Shown in pieces: positions 38,402 through 46,776 of a stretch of 64,000 nucleotides of DNA. The notes below the pieces were generated by a model. It had not been told where the DNA came from and did not search any database. It saw only the letters and a list, made by a program, of their open reading frames with translations. Positions within the stretch are counted from its first letter, which is position 1; every line of letters starts with the position of its first letter. Source of the DNA: Paenibacillus kobensis NBRC 15729 (GTDB lineage Bacteria > Bacillota > Bacilli > Paenibacillales > Paenibacillaceae); the NCBI RefSeq assembly GCF_004000825.1, contig NZ_BILZ01000005.1, forward strand, positions 62,001 to 126,000. The letters run 5' to 3'. Both the position numbers and the translations under genes were made by a program.

Positions 38402-39898
38402 ATGCAAATTACTAACCCTGTCATTAAAGGCTTTTATCCGGATCCTAGCATTTGCAAAGCAGGCGATACGTACTATTTGGCTTGCAGCTCCATGCAATAC
38501 TTTCCTGGCGTCCCGTTGTTCGAGAGCAAAGATCTGATCAATTGGCGGCCGATTGGGCATGCCCTAACCCGGAGAAGCCAGATTATGCTCGATAAAGTAA
38601 ACAGCTCGGGCGGCGTGTTCGCTCCAACCCTTCGGTACAACGATGGACGATTTTATATGACGACGACGAATGATACGACTCGCCAAAATTTCTTTGTATG
38701 GACGGACGATATTTATGGAGAATGGTCCGAACCGATCTATATCGATCAGGGAGGCATCGATCCGGATCTGTATTTTGAAGACGGTAAAGTCTACTTCATG
38801 AGCAATGGCTCGGACGACAATGGACGCGGCGTGATCCTCCAATGCCAGATCGACATAGTTACCGGACAAAAGCTGACGCCAAGCCGTCCGCTGTGGCAAG
38901 GGACTGGCGGCCGTTTCCTTGAGAGCCCGCATATGTACCTCATGAATGGCTGGTACTATTTGATGGCAGCTGAGGGCGGTACGGAATTTGGCCATATGGT
39001 GACATATGCTCGAAGCAAGTCGCTCCATGGACCTTTTGAACCTTACCCTCACAACCCGGTGCTGACCAACCGGAATTTAGGCGGGTACGAAATTCAAGCC
39101 GTCGGACACGGCGACCTGATCCAAGACCAAGGCGGAAACTGGTGGATCTTCCATCTCGGTTTTCGTCAGATCGGCAAGTGGATTCCTTACCATCATCTCG
39201 GACGGGAAGTGTTCCTCGCCCCGGTTACGTTCCGTGAAGATGGATGGTTTACGGCTGGCCACAACGGAACGACGGTGACTTCCTTCGAGACCAACCGGAT
39301 TCCGGAGCATGTTGTTCAGCAAGAACAAAAGGTTTATACATTTGAGAATACAACCTGGGCTATCGATTGGTGTTACCTTCGTCATCCGCATGATCAGAAC
39401 TACAAGCTTCACAACGATCGTCTCACGCTTACGGGAACCGAAGTAACGCTCGATCAAGCAGACTCCCCAACGTTTATTGGCATTCGCCAGAAAGATTTTA
39501 ACGCCAGCGTGGCTTGCAACGTTGCGCTGACGCAGAGCGGCGAAGCCGGCATCACTTTGTATATGGACGAGAATCATCATTACGACTTCGCGATCCGCCA
39601 CGCGGACGACCAGTACGAGGTCATTCTGCGTCTGAACATCGGTGACATTAAACATGTGCAACAAACGGTGCCGATCGGTACGAATTCACAAGTACAGCTG
39701 CTCGTCGAGGCAAGTCATGAGCGCTACACCTTCTCGTTCCAACTCGATGATGGTCAGAGCTTGGAGCTTGGCACGGCACAGACGAAGTATCTGTCATCCG
39801 AAGTGGCTGGCGGATTCACGGGCGTCATCATCGGCTTGTATGCCGTTCACGAGGATGCCGAAGCTCAATTCTCTAGCTTTGTATGTGAATATCAATAG
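38402..39898 (+). CDS. Glycoside hydrolase family 43 (beta-xylosidase/arabinofuranosidase type)
   Basis: A 498-residue protein with the five-bladed GH43 fold and a C-terminal beta-sandwich (from about 320) resembling the accessory domain of GH43 xylosidases. Likely catalytic residues: base Asp in GFYPDPSIC (about 14), pKa-modulating Asp in GGIDPDLYF, and acid Glu in FLESPHMY. There is no signal peptide, so it should act inside the cell on imported xylo- or arabino-oligosaccharides. It has its own promoter. A strong hairpin with a T-run (39,961-40,007) lies downstream. Exact substrate is not decided by sequence alone. Confidence 0.92.
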   Translation: MQITNPVIKGFYPDPSICKAGDTYYLACSSMQYFPGVPLFESKDLINWRPIGHALTRRSQIMLDKVNSSGGVFAPTLRYNDGRFYMTTTNDTTRQNFFVWTDDIYGEWSEPIYIDQGGIDPDLYFEDGKVYFMSNGSDDNGRGVILQCQIDIVTGQKLTPSRPLWQGTGGRFLESPHMYLMNGWYYLMAAEGGTEFGHMVTYARSKSLHGPFEPYPHNPVLTNRNLGGYEIQAVGHGDLIQDQGGNWWIFHLGFRQIGKWIPYHHLGREVFLAPVTFREDGWFTAGHNGTTVTSFETNRIPEHVVQQEQKVYTFENTTWAIDWCYLRHPHDQNYKLHNDRLTLTGTEVTLDQADSPTFIGIRQKDFNASVACNVALTQSGEAGITLYMDENHHYDFAIRHADDQYEVILRLNIGDIKHVQQTVPIGTNSQVQLLVEASHERYTFSFQLDDGQSLELGTAQTKYLSSEVAGGFTGVIIGLYAVHEDAEAQFSSFVCEYQ

Positions 39899-39907
39899 TT
39901 TCCTAAT

Positions 39908-40070
39908 GAGGCTGTCTCAACAGTGTTCGCAAGATATGAGCACGTCCCCATTTACACACGAAAGGACCTCAGATTCCACTGCAGAGTGGGAGGCTGAGGT
40001 CCTTTTTCTCGAAAAATTTCAGTTCTAAGCGGGGGTTTCAAAAAGCATAATTAGGGTTTGAGACAGCCCC
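39908..40070. mobile_element. MITE-like element with 13-bp terminal inverted repeats
   Basis: GAGGCTGTCTCAA (39908-39920) and TTGAGACAGCCCC (40058-40070) are inverted repeats matching at 12 of 13 positions, 163 bp end to end. The ends resemble those of bacterial IS elements starting GGGGCTGTCTCAA. No coding capacity is present. I see no convincing target duplication. Confidence 0.5.
39961..40007 (+). terminator. Rho-independent terminator after the GH43 gene
   Basis: AAAGGACCTCAG pairs perfectly with CTGAGGTCCTTT; the loop holds a second small stem (CCACT/AGTGG), and the 3' arm runs into TTTTT. It lies inside the MITE-like element, so the element may serve as the terminator of the GH43 transcript. 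Confidence 0.75.
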
Positions 40071-40139
40071 ATGCATACTCATACTGCGGCTATCTTCGAC
40101 GGCGACTTCGCTAATACTCGAGGGAAACTACTGTTGGCC

Positions 40140-40345
40140 TCATTGTACTCCATACAATGAAATAGCCTCGTATTGTATGTAACGAGTGAGTTCGTTGCAT
40201 AACGTACAATAGATAAGTGCGGATGGATGCAGTATGAAAGCGATTTGGCGGTTAAGCCACTCTGTCCGTTGTATAGAATACAATGAAACACTTTTCGCGC
40301 TTATCTCTTCATTATTTCATTGCACATTATGCAATGAACAATCCG
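40140..40345. repeat. Three related short dyad repeats in the GH43-PBP gap
   Basis: CATTGTA-CTCCA-TACAATG (about 40,140), CGTTGTA-TAGAA-TACAATG (about 40,270) and TTCATTGCA-CATTA-TGCAATGAA (about 40,316) share a 5-base loop and near-identical arms. None is followed by a T-run. The remaining bases of the 39,899-40,399 gap contain no gene that I can support. Confidence 0.5.
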
Positions 40346-40399
40346 GACGCTCGCAGCCTCTTACCTCTCCCGATGTCATGAGAGATGCCGCCATCCCCG

Positions 40400-42484
40400 T
40401 TAATCTCTGTCATGCTGTTTATCTTCGTCGTGCTTGCCCTTCTTGCCTTCCTCTCGGTCCTTCCCTTTTTTCTTCTCCTTCTCGCCCTCTTTTTCTTTTC
40501 CTTTGCCCTTTTCTTTCTCATTATGTTTGTCTTTCTTCTTCGCTTGGCCGCGGTTGTCTTCCTTAATGCCAGCGCCTTTGTCCAACTTCAATCCTTTGGC
40601 CACAGGGAAACGCTCTGCAGGCAGTCCGTTCAGCGCTTCGCTCATTAATGCTTGAAATACAGCTGCGGCTGCCTTTGAAGTAGTCGTTAAATAACCATCT
40701 GTCTTCGGATTGTCGTAGCCTAGCCATACGGCTCCCGTCAGTTGCGGCGTATAGCCGACGAACCAATTGTCCATGGCACCTGCCCCTCCGGTGCCTGGCA
40801 TCTCGGTCGTGCCGGTCTTGCCGGCAATTTCTCGTCCTTCGATTGCAGCCGCCTGGCCAGTCCCGTCCTCTACGACTCCCCTTAACATTGCTGTCATCGT
40901 TCGAGCTGTGTCTTCAGCAATAACGCGAGTCCCCTGCTCGGCATCGCCGGATCTTGACGCAATAACGGTCCCGTCAGCCGACTCGATGCGCAAGATCGCA
41001 TGGCCATCCATTCGAATCCCGTCGTTTGCGAACGTACCGAACGCTTCGGCCATCTGAAGTGGAGAAACCCCGCTCTTCAAGCCGCCTAAAGCGAGCCCGA
41101 GATTGCGGTCCTCCGATGTAAGAGGAATGCCGAACCGAGTCGCGGCCTCTACGCCCTGGTCAATTCCGAGTTCATTCAACATCTTCACTGCCGGAATATT
41201 GTAGGAGTGAATGAGCGCCTCATACATCGATACCTCGCCATGAAACTGCCCGTCGGCATTTTTCGGCGCGTAATCGCCAAATTGGACCGGTTCATCCGTT
41301 ATTCGGCTATCGGGACGATATCCATTCTCCAGTGCCGGCGTGTATACCGCTATCGGTTTCATCGTGGAACCTGGCTGCCTTTTTAATTGCACAGCGCGGT
41401 TAAAGCCGCGAAAAGGTTGTGCGCCCCTTCCGCCCACGAGCGCTTTAATTCCGCCGGTTCGAGGATCAACCAGTACCGCACCGGCCTGTACCGGCGCGTC
41501 GTGCATGCTTGCAGGGAACAATTGATCCTCTCCCGCAACACGTTCCGCTGCTTCTTGCATATCCGGATTGAGCGCCGTATAGATCCGCAATCCGCCATGC
41601 AGCACATCATTCTCCGTCAATCCGTACTCCTCCACGGCTTCGCGGATTACCTGGTCCGTATAGTACGGATAACGGATCGCTTCCGAGCGGTTCGGTTTGG
41701 AATCCCGAAGTGTTAACGGTTCCTTCACCGCTGACTCATACGCCGATTTCTCGAGCAACCCCTGATCCTTCATAAGCGCTAATACCGTATCCCGACGCTC
41801 GGTCGCCTTCTCGGGACGTTTATAAGGAGACAAGACGGAAGGAGCTTTGACGAGTCCCGCCAGCAGAGCCGATTCGGCCACCGTCAATTGTTCGACCGGT
41901 TTGCCGAAGTAGACGTCCGCGGCACGCTTAATTCCCCAGGCTCCTTCGCCGAAATAAATTTGGTTCAAGTACATCGTAATAATTTCATCTTTGCTGTATT
42001 GCTTCTCGATCTTGCCGGCCAGCAGCACTTCGTTCCACTTCCGCCGCCATGTTCGTTCATGAGATAAGAATACATTTTTCGCAAGCTGCTGAGTGATGGT
42101 GCTTCCGCCTTGCACCGTATGTCCTGCTGCTGCATTACGGATTAAGGCCCGGCCAATTCCCCACACATCCATCCCCTGATGCTCGAAAAATCGGCGGTCC
42201 TCGACCGCCACCACCGCGTTGATCAGAGACTTCGGTATCTCTTCAAAGGCAACGGGCTCGATCTCGTTCAGGGAAATGGTCACGGCTTCCTGCCCTTTCT
42301 CGTCATACAAGATTGTAGCGGAAGGCAGCGGCTTCTCAAGCAGCGCAACGTCTTGCTGTGCCACCAGCACGCGAAGGCCTATCCAACAAGAAAGGATGAG
42401 CAGAAGCAAGCATACTCCCGCTCCGACCGTTATTTTTCTCCAAGGTGCCCCGCGGCGTTTGCGGGTTCTGGTTGTCGCTATCAT
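40400..42484 (-). CDS. Class A penicillin-binding protein (PBP1A type)
   Basis: A 694-residue bifunctional peptidoglycan synthase. An N-terminal TM anchor (residues 18-40) is followed by a GT51 transglycosylase (VEDRRFFEHQG, GGSTITQQLAKN) and a transpeptidase with PGSTMKP, the SYN triad in HSYNIPAV and KTGTT. The C-terminal 60 residues are almost only Lys, Glu, Gly and Asp, an extreme low-complexity tail outside the membrane. ATG at 42484 has GGAGGG upstream. It is a single gene with no obvious tie to the PKS cluster. Confidence 0.96.
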   Translation of the reverse strand: MIATTRTRKRRGAPWRKITVGAGVCLLLLILSCWIGLRVLVAQQDVALLEKPLPSATILYDEKGQEAVTISLNEIEPVAFEEIPKSLINAVVAVEDRRFFEHQGMDVWGIGRALIRNAAAGHTVQGGSTITQQLAKNVFLSHERTWRRKWNEVLLAGKIEKQYSKDEIITMYLNQIYFGEGAWGIKRAADVYFGKPVEQLTVAESALLAGLVKAPSVLSPYKRPEKATERRDTVLALMKDQGLLEKSAYESAVKEPLTLRDSKPNRSEAIRYPYYTDQVIREAVEEYGLTENDVLHGGLRIYTALNPDMQEAAERVAGEDQLFPASMHDAPVQAGAVLVDPRTGGIKALVGGRGAQPFRGFNRAVQLKRQPGSTMKPIAVYTPALENGYRPDSRITDEPVQFGDYAPKNADGQFHGEVSMYEALIHSYNIPAVKMLNELGIDQGVEAATRFGIPLTSEDRNLGLALGGLKSGVSPLQMAEAFGTFANDGIRMDGHAILRIESADGTVIASRSGDAEQGTRVIAEDTARTMTAMLRGVVEDGTGQAAAIEGREIAGKTGTTEMPGTGGAGAMDNWFVGYTPQLTGAVWLGYDNPKTDGYLTTTSKAAAAVFQALMSEALNGLPAERFPVAKGLKLDKGAGIKEDNRGQAKKKDKHNEKEKGKGKEKEGEKEKKKGKDREEGKKGKHDEDKQHDRD

Positions 42485-42562
42485 CTGTAAAGCCCTCCAA
42501 GTTACATCAAGTTACACAGATAAGTATTCGGAGGCGCTTAGTGATTTGAGTCAGTCATCACG

Positions 42563-42583
42563 AAAAAGCAGGTGGCTGCTTAA
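42563..42583 (-). terminator. Terminator of fnr
   Basis: On the minus strand AAGCAG-CCAC-CTGCTT followed by TTTC forms a compact hairpin with T-run, 15 bases after the fnr stop. Confidence 0.6.
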
Positions 42584-42598
42584 AGGGCGGTTCCATGG

Positions 42599-43309
42599 TT
42601 ACATTCGGCAAATTTCTTTCGGGCAGTTCTCGCAATGGCATTCCGTTCGAAGATATTCGAGGTTCTTGATCACGACATGACCATCGTGGTATTCGATCAC
42701 GTCTTCCTTCTTCAAGTCGCTGAGCATACGGTTCACACTTTCACGAGTGGAGCCGATCATGTCCGCCATTTCGCTGTTGTTAATTCTAAGGTCAATGTGA
42801 ATGCCATTGTTATTCATGATCCCATATGAATTGCTTAGCCGAATGAGCAAGGAACACAACGCCCCCGATTTGCCGAACAGCATGAGATCCCGAAATTTGG
42901 TTTGCGTTAATCGATGCATAAGGCCCATCCATTTCATGAATTCTACGGCAAGATCCCCGTTCTGCCACAGAAGGGCTTCAAGGTCGCTGCGTTGAATAAT
43001 GCCTACCGTACAATCATGGGTGGCTTCCGCGCTAAAAGTGTGAACGGAGTCCTTGAACGGGTCCACCTGACCAATCAGATCACCTTTTTGATGAAGATAT
43101 AAGGTTAGCGTCCGCCCGCTATCCGTTTCCTTCGTCGTCTTCACGCGGCCCTCGATAATAAAGTAAAGTTTAGCAGCCGGATCCCCTTCCCAGAAGAGAC
43201 GGGATCCCTTTCCCATCGATTTGATATACATAATCCGTTCCAATTTCTCAAAACTTTCAGCTGAAAGAATCGGAACCAATCCCTCTGCCCTTTGCTTCGT
43301 TACTTCCAT
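42599..43309 (-). CDS. fnr: Fnr, oxygen-sensing Crp/Fnr-family regulator with C-terminal Fe-S motif
   Basis: A 236-residue regulator: cyclic-nucleotide-like sensor domain (EGDPAAKLYFIIEGRVK), a long dimer helix and a Crp-type winged helix with recognition helix IGSTRESVNRMLSDL. It ends CENCPKEICRM. The spacing Cx2Cx4C is that of the C-terminal [4Fe-4S] ligands of Bacillus Fnr, which loses DNA binding when oxygen destroys the cluster. Upstream lie an Fnr-like box (43,421-43,436) and an NreC-like palindrome (43,460-43,475), suggesting autoregulation and control by the neighbouring two-component system. ATG at 43309 follows GGGGG. Confidence 0.93.
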   Translation of the reverse strand: MEVTKQRAEGLVPILSAESFEKLERIMYIKSMGKGSRLFWEGDPAAKLYFIIEGRVKTTKETDSGRTLTLYLHQKGDLIGQVDPFKDSVHTFSAEATHDCTVGIIQRSDLEALLWQNGDLAVEFMKWMGLMHRLTQTKFRDLMLFGKSGALCSLLIRLSNSYGIMNNNGIHIDLRINNSEMADMIGSTRESVNRMLSDLKKEDVIEYHDGHVVIKNLEYLRTECHCENCPKEICRM

Positions 43310-43420
43310 CTGTTGTTCCCCCTACCGATCATGTTTTGCGATGTATTCATCATATCTCGTTTCGCATGCATGAACCATCGGGGAGTACGCTGATCTTTAT
43401 GTCTGCCGAATTGCTTAGAA

Positions 43421-43436
43421 AGTGAGATACATCACA
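43421..43436. promoter_or_regulatory. Fnr-like box upstream of fnr
   Basis: AGTGA-GATACA-TCACA matches the Fnr/Crp consensus TGTGA-N6-TCACA at nine of ten positions. A -10-like CATAAAGAT lies about 32 bases downstream on the minus strand, consistent with a class II activated promoter. Confidence 0.6.
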
Positions 43437-43459
43437 CGATAGACCCCCTCATAAGTTCG

Positions 43460-43475
43460 TCAGGGATATCCCTTA
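43460..43475. promoter_or_regulatory. NreC-like palindrome upstream of fnr
   Basis: TCAGGGATATCCCTTA fits the RGGG-N4-CCCY core described for NreC sites in staphylococci. The 15-base string GTCAGGGATATCCCT is repeated exactly upstream of the GAF gene. Confidence 0.6.
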
Positions 43476-43520
43476 TATTAGCAGGAGGATTGCTCGCGCC
43501 ACTTCCCAGCCGGGCAAATT

Positions 43521-43562
43521 AAAAACAGCCCCAGTCCGGTTGAACACCGTACGAAGGCTGCT
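43521..43562 (-). terminator. Terminator of the kinase gene
   Basis: On the minus strand CAGCC/GGCTG and an inner CGGT/ACCG stem are followed by TTTTT, 25 bases after the kinase stop. Confidence 0.55.
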
Positions 43563-43586
43563 TTCTAATGCAGAACGATTAAGAAT

Positions 43587-44699
43587 TCATGCCGGATAGC
43601 TCGGTAAAACAAACGTAATCTCCGTTCCCTTTCCAATCCCCGATGCAACGGCAAGCTTTCCTCCGCATATCCGTGCACGCTCTTCCATGCTGAATAGGCC
43701 GACACCCTTCGATCGAACAACCGGATCAAATCCTGTGCCATAATCCCTGATACTGACCTCCACCTGATCGGGCGTTGCATGAATCGTAACAAACGCTTCG
43801 TCAACGTTCGCATACTTACCGATATTGGTTAAGCTCTCCTGGATGATCCTATAGATCGCGGTCTCTTTCTCCGGCTGCAATCGAGTACGCAAGGTGGAAT
43901 CAAACTGGACTCGAATACCATAATGCTCCGAATAGTTATCAATATAAGTGCGAATAGCCGGAACAACCCCCAAATCGTCCAAAACAGAAGGACGCAGTTC
44001 CCAGGCCAAGCCACGGATATCTTCTATAATTTGCGATACATGGCTGCGAACTGCCTTAAGCTCATGATCATCCTGCTTATCGTATAGCATACGGTCCACT
44101 TGAATAAGAAGAGAGAATAAACTTTGGCCAATGCCATCATGCAGCTCCCTTGAGAATCGTTTGCGCTCTTCTTCTTGAATTTGCATCATTTGCTTCATTA
44201 GCATTTTCAATTCTTCTTCCGCACGTTTCAGCTCGGTTACTTCATTACGTATGGCAAGAAATTGATAAGGCACTCCATCTTGATCAACAAACGGAACAAT
44301 TGTTGTATTCACCCAGTATAAACCGCCGTCTTTGGCCCGATTCCTTATATCTCCTCGCCACACCTGACCGGCTGATATTGTCGTCCACAGCTGCTGAAAG
44401 AAGGCGGCATCATGATAGCCGGAATTGATAATACGATGATCCTGACCAATCAACTCAACCTGCGTATATTTCGAAATTTCACAGAACTTATCGTTAACAA
44501 ACTGGATTTTACCTTTACGATCCGTCACCGCAACAATCGAGGATTCGTCGAGCGCAAACTTCAGATCCGCCAATTGCTTAAGCGATTGCTTAAGCTCCTC
44601 CCTTATTGCGGCGTTCTCAACAGCACTACCTAATTGCTGCAATAACGTCTCCACATTGCCGGCGATGATGTCACTTGGTTTGAGCTTAGCATCACTCAT
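43587..44699 (-). CDS. PAS-domain histidine kinase of the NarX/NreB (HisKA_3) type
   Basis: A 370-residue soluble kinase. Residues 45-155 form a PAS domain with PAC tail (IVAVTDRKGKIQFVNDKF ... VPFVDQDGVPYQFLAIRNE). The phosphoacceptor His is in ERKRFSRELHDGIGQSL (about 200), followed by an HATPase domain (QESLTNIGKYANV, DYGTGFDP, GVGLFSMEERA). No TM segment is seen. NreB of staphylococci binds an Fe-S cluster through four PAS cysteines; here only one Cys (in KFCEISK) lies in the PAS region, so oxygen sensing by that means is unlikely. The ATG overlaps the response-regulator stop by eight bases. Confidence 0.93.
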   Translation of the reverse strand: MSDAKLKPSDIIAGNVETLLQQLGSAVENAAIREELKQSLKQLADLKFALDESSIVAVTDRKGKIQFVNDKFCEISKYTQVELIGQDHRIINSGYHDAAFFQQLWTTISAGQVWRGDIRNRAKDGGLYWVNTTIVPFVDQDGVPYQFLAIRNEVTELKRAEEELKMLMKQMMQIQEEERKRFSRELHDGIGQSLFSLLIQVDRMLYDKQDDHELKAVRSHVSQIIEDIRGLAWELRPSVLDDLGVVPAIRTYIDNYSEHYGIRVQFDSTLRTRLQPEKETAIYRIIQESLTNIGKYANVDEAFVTIHATPDQVEVSIRDYGTGFDPVVRSKGVGLFSMEERARICGGKLAVASGIGKGTEITFVLPSYPA

Positions 44700-45342
44700 A
44701 ATTGAGCCATCCCTTCTTCATGGCATACTTTACGAGCTCAGGCCGAGTCTTCAATCCAAGCTTCTCCATAATATTCGCTTTATGCGTTTCGACTGTTTTC
44801 ACACTAATAATAAGCTGCTCCGCAATCTCCTTGTTACTGTACCCGAGAGCCACATGCGATACGATCTCCTTCTCCCGCTCGGACAAAGTCTCGATTGGCG
44901 TCGCATCCCCGTTTCGCATTCGTTCCATATATTCGTTCATAAGCCGTTTCGTCGCCGTTGGATAAAGATAGGCATCGCCGGAGGCAACCGAACGGATGGC
45001 GGTAATCAGTTCATCATGCGGTGCGCTCTTCAGCACATAACCCGATGCTCCCGAATGGATAGCTCGGAATAAATACTCGTCATCGTCATGCATCGTTAAG
45101 ATTAATACTGCGATATGAGGCGCAGTTTCTTTCAACTCTTTGGTCGCGGTTAAACCGTCCTTCCCCTGCGGCATACTCAAGTCCATTAATACGACATCGG
45201 GGCTCAGCTCCAAAGCTAGACGAATCCCTTCATTCCCGTCGGCGCCTTCGCCGATAACTTCAATATCCTGTTTGCCGTCCAAGAGCATTCTTAGACCGCT
45301 TCGTACTACTGCATGATCGTCCACAACTAATAGCTTTATCAT
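44692..45342 (-). CDS. nreC: NarL/NreC-family response regulator
   Basis: A 216-residue regulator: receiver domain with acidic pair VVDDHAVVR, phospho-Asp in VVLMDLSMPQGKDG, Lys in GYVLKSAPHDEL, and a LuxR-type HTH (LSEREKEIVSHVALGYSNKE). It is coupled to the kinase (overlap of eight bases), its obvious partner. The RGGG-N4-CCCY palindromes upstream of fnr and of the GAF gene are the likely target sites, by analogy with NreC. The symbol rests on this context and not on an alignment. Confidence 0.9.
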   Translation of the reverse strand: MIKLLVVDDHAVVRSGLRMLLDGKQDIEVIGEGADGNEGIRLALELSPDVVLMDLSMPQGKDGLTATKELKETAPHIAVLILTMHDDDEYLFRAIHSGASGYVLKSAPHDELITAIRSVASGDAYLYPTATKRLMNEYMERMRNGDATPIETLSEREKEIVSHVALGYSNKEIAEQLIISVKTVETHKANIMEKLGLKTRPELVKYAMKKGWLNYE

Positions 45343-45417
45343 TGCAGCCCTGTCCTTCCATACTAGATTCGGCCTGCTACATCCTACAATTTATCATACA
45401 AATAAAAAAGAATCCCA

Positions 45418-45876
45418 TCAATGAGATCCTTCAGTTTCTGCATATAAAGAATAAGGAACTAGGACTTCCCCCAGCTCCTGAGCGCTTTCTTCAAGGGCAC
45501 TTATCATTTCATTCGAGTAGCTGCGCTCGTCTCTATTCCCTAACATTAAGACCCCCTGAACACCATGGTCTCGAATGATAGGAAAAGCTGCTGCAGATGC
45601 AAGACCCTCAGCTAACATGACGGGACAATGTCCGGCCGAATCCTCGGCATTCCTATGACCTATAGCAGGACGCCCCGTGAGAATCGCAGTCCCCGCGATG
45701 CCTTGGCCGGCCTTGAGCCTCATCAGCTTATATTTGGAGCTTCTATTCCCGAGTACGATTAACCAATCGTTCCGCCGCTTGCGGCTTCGATCATATAAGC
45801 CCAAACCGATAAAATCGCTGGAGGTGCGGATCTTTATCATTTGCAATCTGTTTTCAACCTCATGTATGTCAGCCAT
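45418..45876 (-). CDS. nreA: GAF-domain protein, NreA-like
   Basis: A 152-residue protein that is essentially one GAF domain (KIRTSSDFIGLGLYD, GQGIAGTAILTGRPAIGHRN, AAAFPIIRDHGVQGVLMLG). Staphylococcal NreA is a GAF protein of the same size that binds nitrate and controls NreB. Position at the head of the regulator-kinase genes supports the same role, although the order here is A-C-B. GGGAGG precedes the ATG. A perfect 16-bp palindrome lies 66-81 bases upstream. Confidence 0.8.
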   Translation of the reverse strand: MADIHEVENRLQMIKIRTSSDFIGLGLYDRSRKRRNDWLIVLGNRSSKYKLMRLKAGQGIAGTAILTGRPAIGHRNAEDSAGHCPVMLAEGLASAAAFPIIRDHGVQGVLMLGNRDERSYSNEMISALEESAQELGEVLVPYSLYAETEGSH

Positions 45877-45941
45877 AATAACTTCAGGCCTCCCGCTAAA
45901 CCTTGTATTCCTATTGTAACCTCAGATCAAAGGTTTGTATG

Positions 45942-45957
45942 TCAGGGATATCCCTGA
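45942..45957. promoter_or_regulatory. NreC-like palindrome upstream of the GAF gene
   Basis: TCAGGGATATCCCTGA is a perfect 16-bp palindrome and shares 15 contiguous bases with the site upstream of fnr. Confidence 0.65.
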
Positions 45958-46006
45958 ATAAACAATCAGGGTTCTCGCTAGTATGGATTTCGTAATGAGT
46001 TGAGAG

Positions 46007-46303
46007 CTACTTCCACACTAAGGTATAGACCAGCTGGCTCTTATGATCCTCCGAGATAAACCGGGTTCCATTTAGCCCGTTAATCTCTAATCGAGTACAA
46101 TCCATTGTGAAGACCGGAATCGAAATATGCTGCGTCAAATTCATGTAACATTTCAAGTGAGTGCCTTCCGGGACCATTTTGACGCGAAGCAGCTCAAATG
46201 TGCGAGGAGGCGCAATCGGATCCTGGCCGGCCAAATCCTCGATATGAACTTCAACTGCTTTCCCGCAGAACGGCTTTATTGCGGCTTCAAAATCCATTCC
46301 CAT
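46007..46303 (-). CDS. Small protein of unknown function
   Basis: A 98-residue soluble protein that I do not recognise. It has alternating hydrophobic strands (VEVHIEDLAG, TFELLRVKMV, ISIPVFTMDC), suggesting a small beta-rich fold, and no signal peptide. GCGGGG precedes the ATG; a second ATG lies two codons in. It lies within the Nre/Fnr region on the same strand, and a weak Fnr-like box lies 55-70 bases upstream. Confidence 0.65.
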   Translation of the reverse strand: MGMDFEAAIKPFCGKAVEVHIEDLAGQDPIAPPRTFELLRVKMVPEGTHLKCYMNLTQHISIPVFTMDCTRLEINGLNGTRFISEDHKSQLVYTLVWK

Positions 46304-46357
46304 TCCCCGCTTCTTCGTATTCTAGATGTATTTGACCATAAAAGAAGAAAGCCTGAC

Positions 46358-46373
46358 TATGAGGAAAATCACA
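46358..46373. promoter_or_regulatory. Weak Fnr-like box
   Basis: TATGA-GGAAAA-TCACA matches TGTGA-N6-TCACA at nine of ten positions, upstream of the 98-residue protein gene. Confidence 0.35.
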
Positions 46374-46394
46374 CGAACAGTCCGATTCGAATAT

Positions 46395-46763
46395 TTACTT
46401 CTTCGAAAATCTTACTTGCATTATTCCCCGCAGCTTATAGATTAAATATGCGCTGCCAAACCAACTAATTAAACCTGCCAATAAGCTAAACCACCAAGAC
46501 CCGGTAAGATGCAGCGATGACAGAACAACGCCGACGCACACCGCGCAGCCAGCCATGCCAAACACGGAACCATTTGCGATTTCCGAGGCTCTCTTGGAGC
46601 CTTGGCTTATCCCAACCATCAATACGGCGACCACCATTACAGCGGGGAACGTTGCAAATATGCCGCCTAATGATCTCCACGGAAGAAGAATAGAGGCGAT
46701 ATAACTAAGCACCACCGCAAGTCCGCCAAGCAAAAAACGAAGCAGCAACTCTCTTGTCTTCAT
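46395..46763 (-). CDS. Small membrane protein, DUF3147-like
   Basis: A 122-residue protein with four predicted TM helices and the segment SLGGIFATFPAVMVVAVLMV. It is a paralogue of the next upstream gene (GSIGGIFAAFPAVFLAAMLT). The ATG at 46763 follows AAAGGGG; the longer frame runs into the upstream gene. Function is unknown. The two may form a heteromer, as their genes are 13 bases apart. Confidence 0.8.
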   Translation of the reverse strand: MKTRELLLRFLLGGLAVVLSYIASILLPWRSLGGIFATFPAVMVVAVLMVGISQGSKRASEIANGSVFGMAGCAVCVGVVLSSLHLTGSWWFSLLAGLISWFGSAYLIYKLRGIMQVRFSKK

Positions 46764-46776
46764 AATCAAGCCCCTT

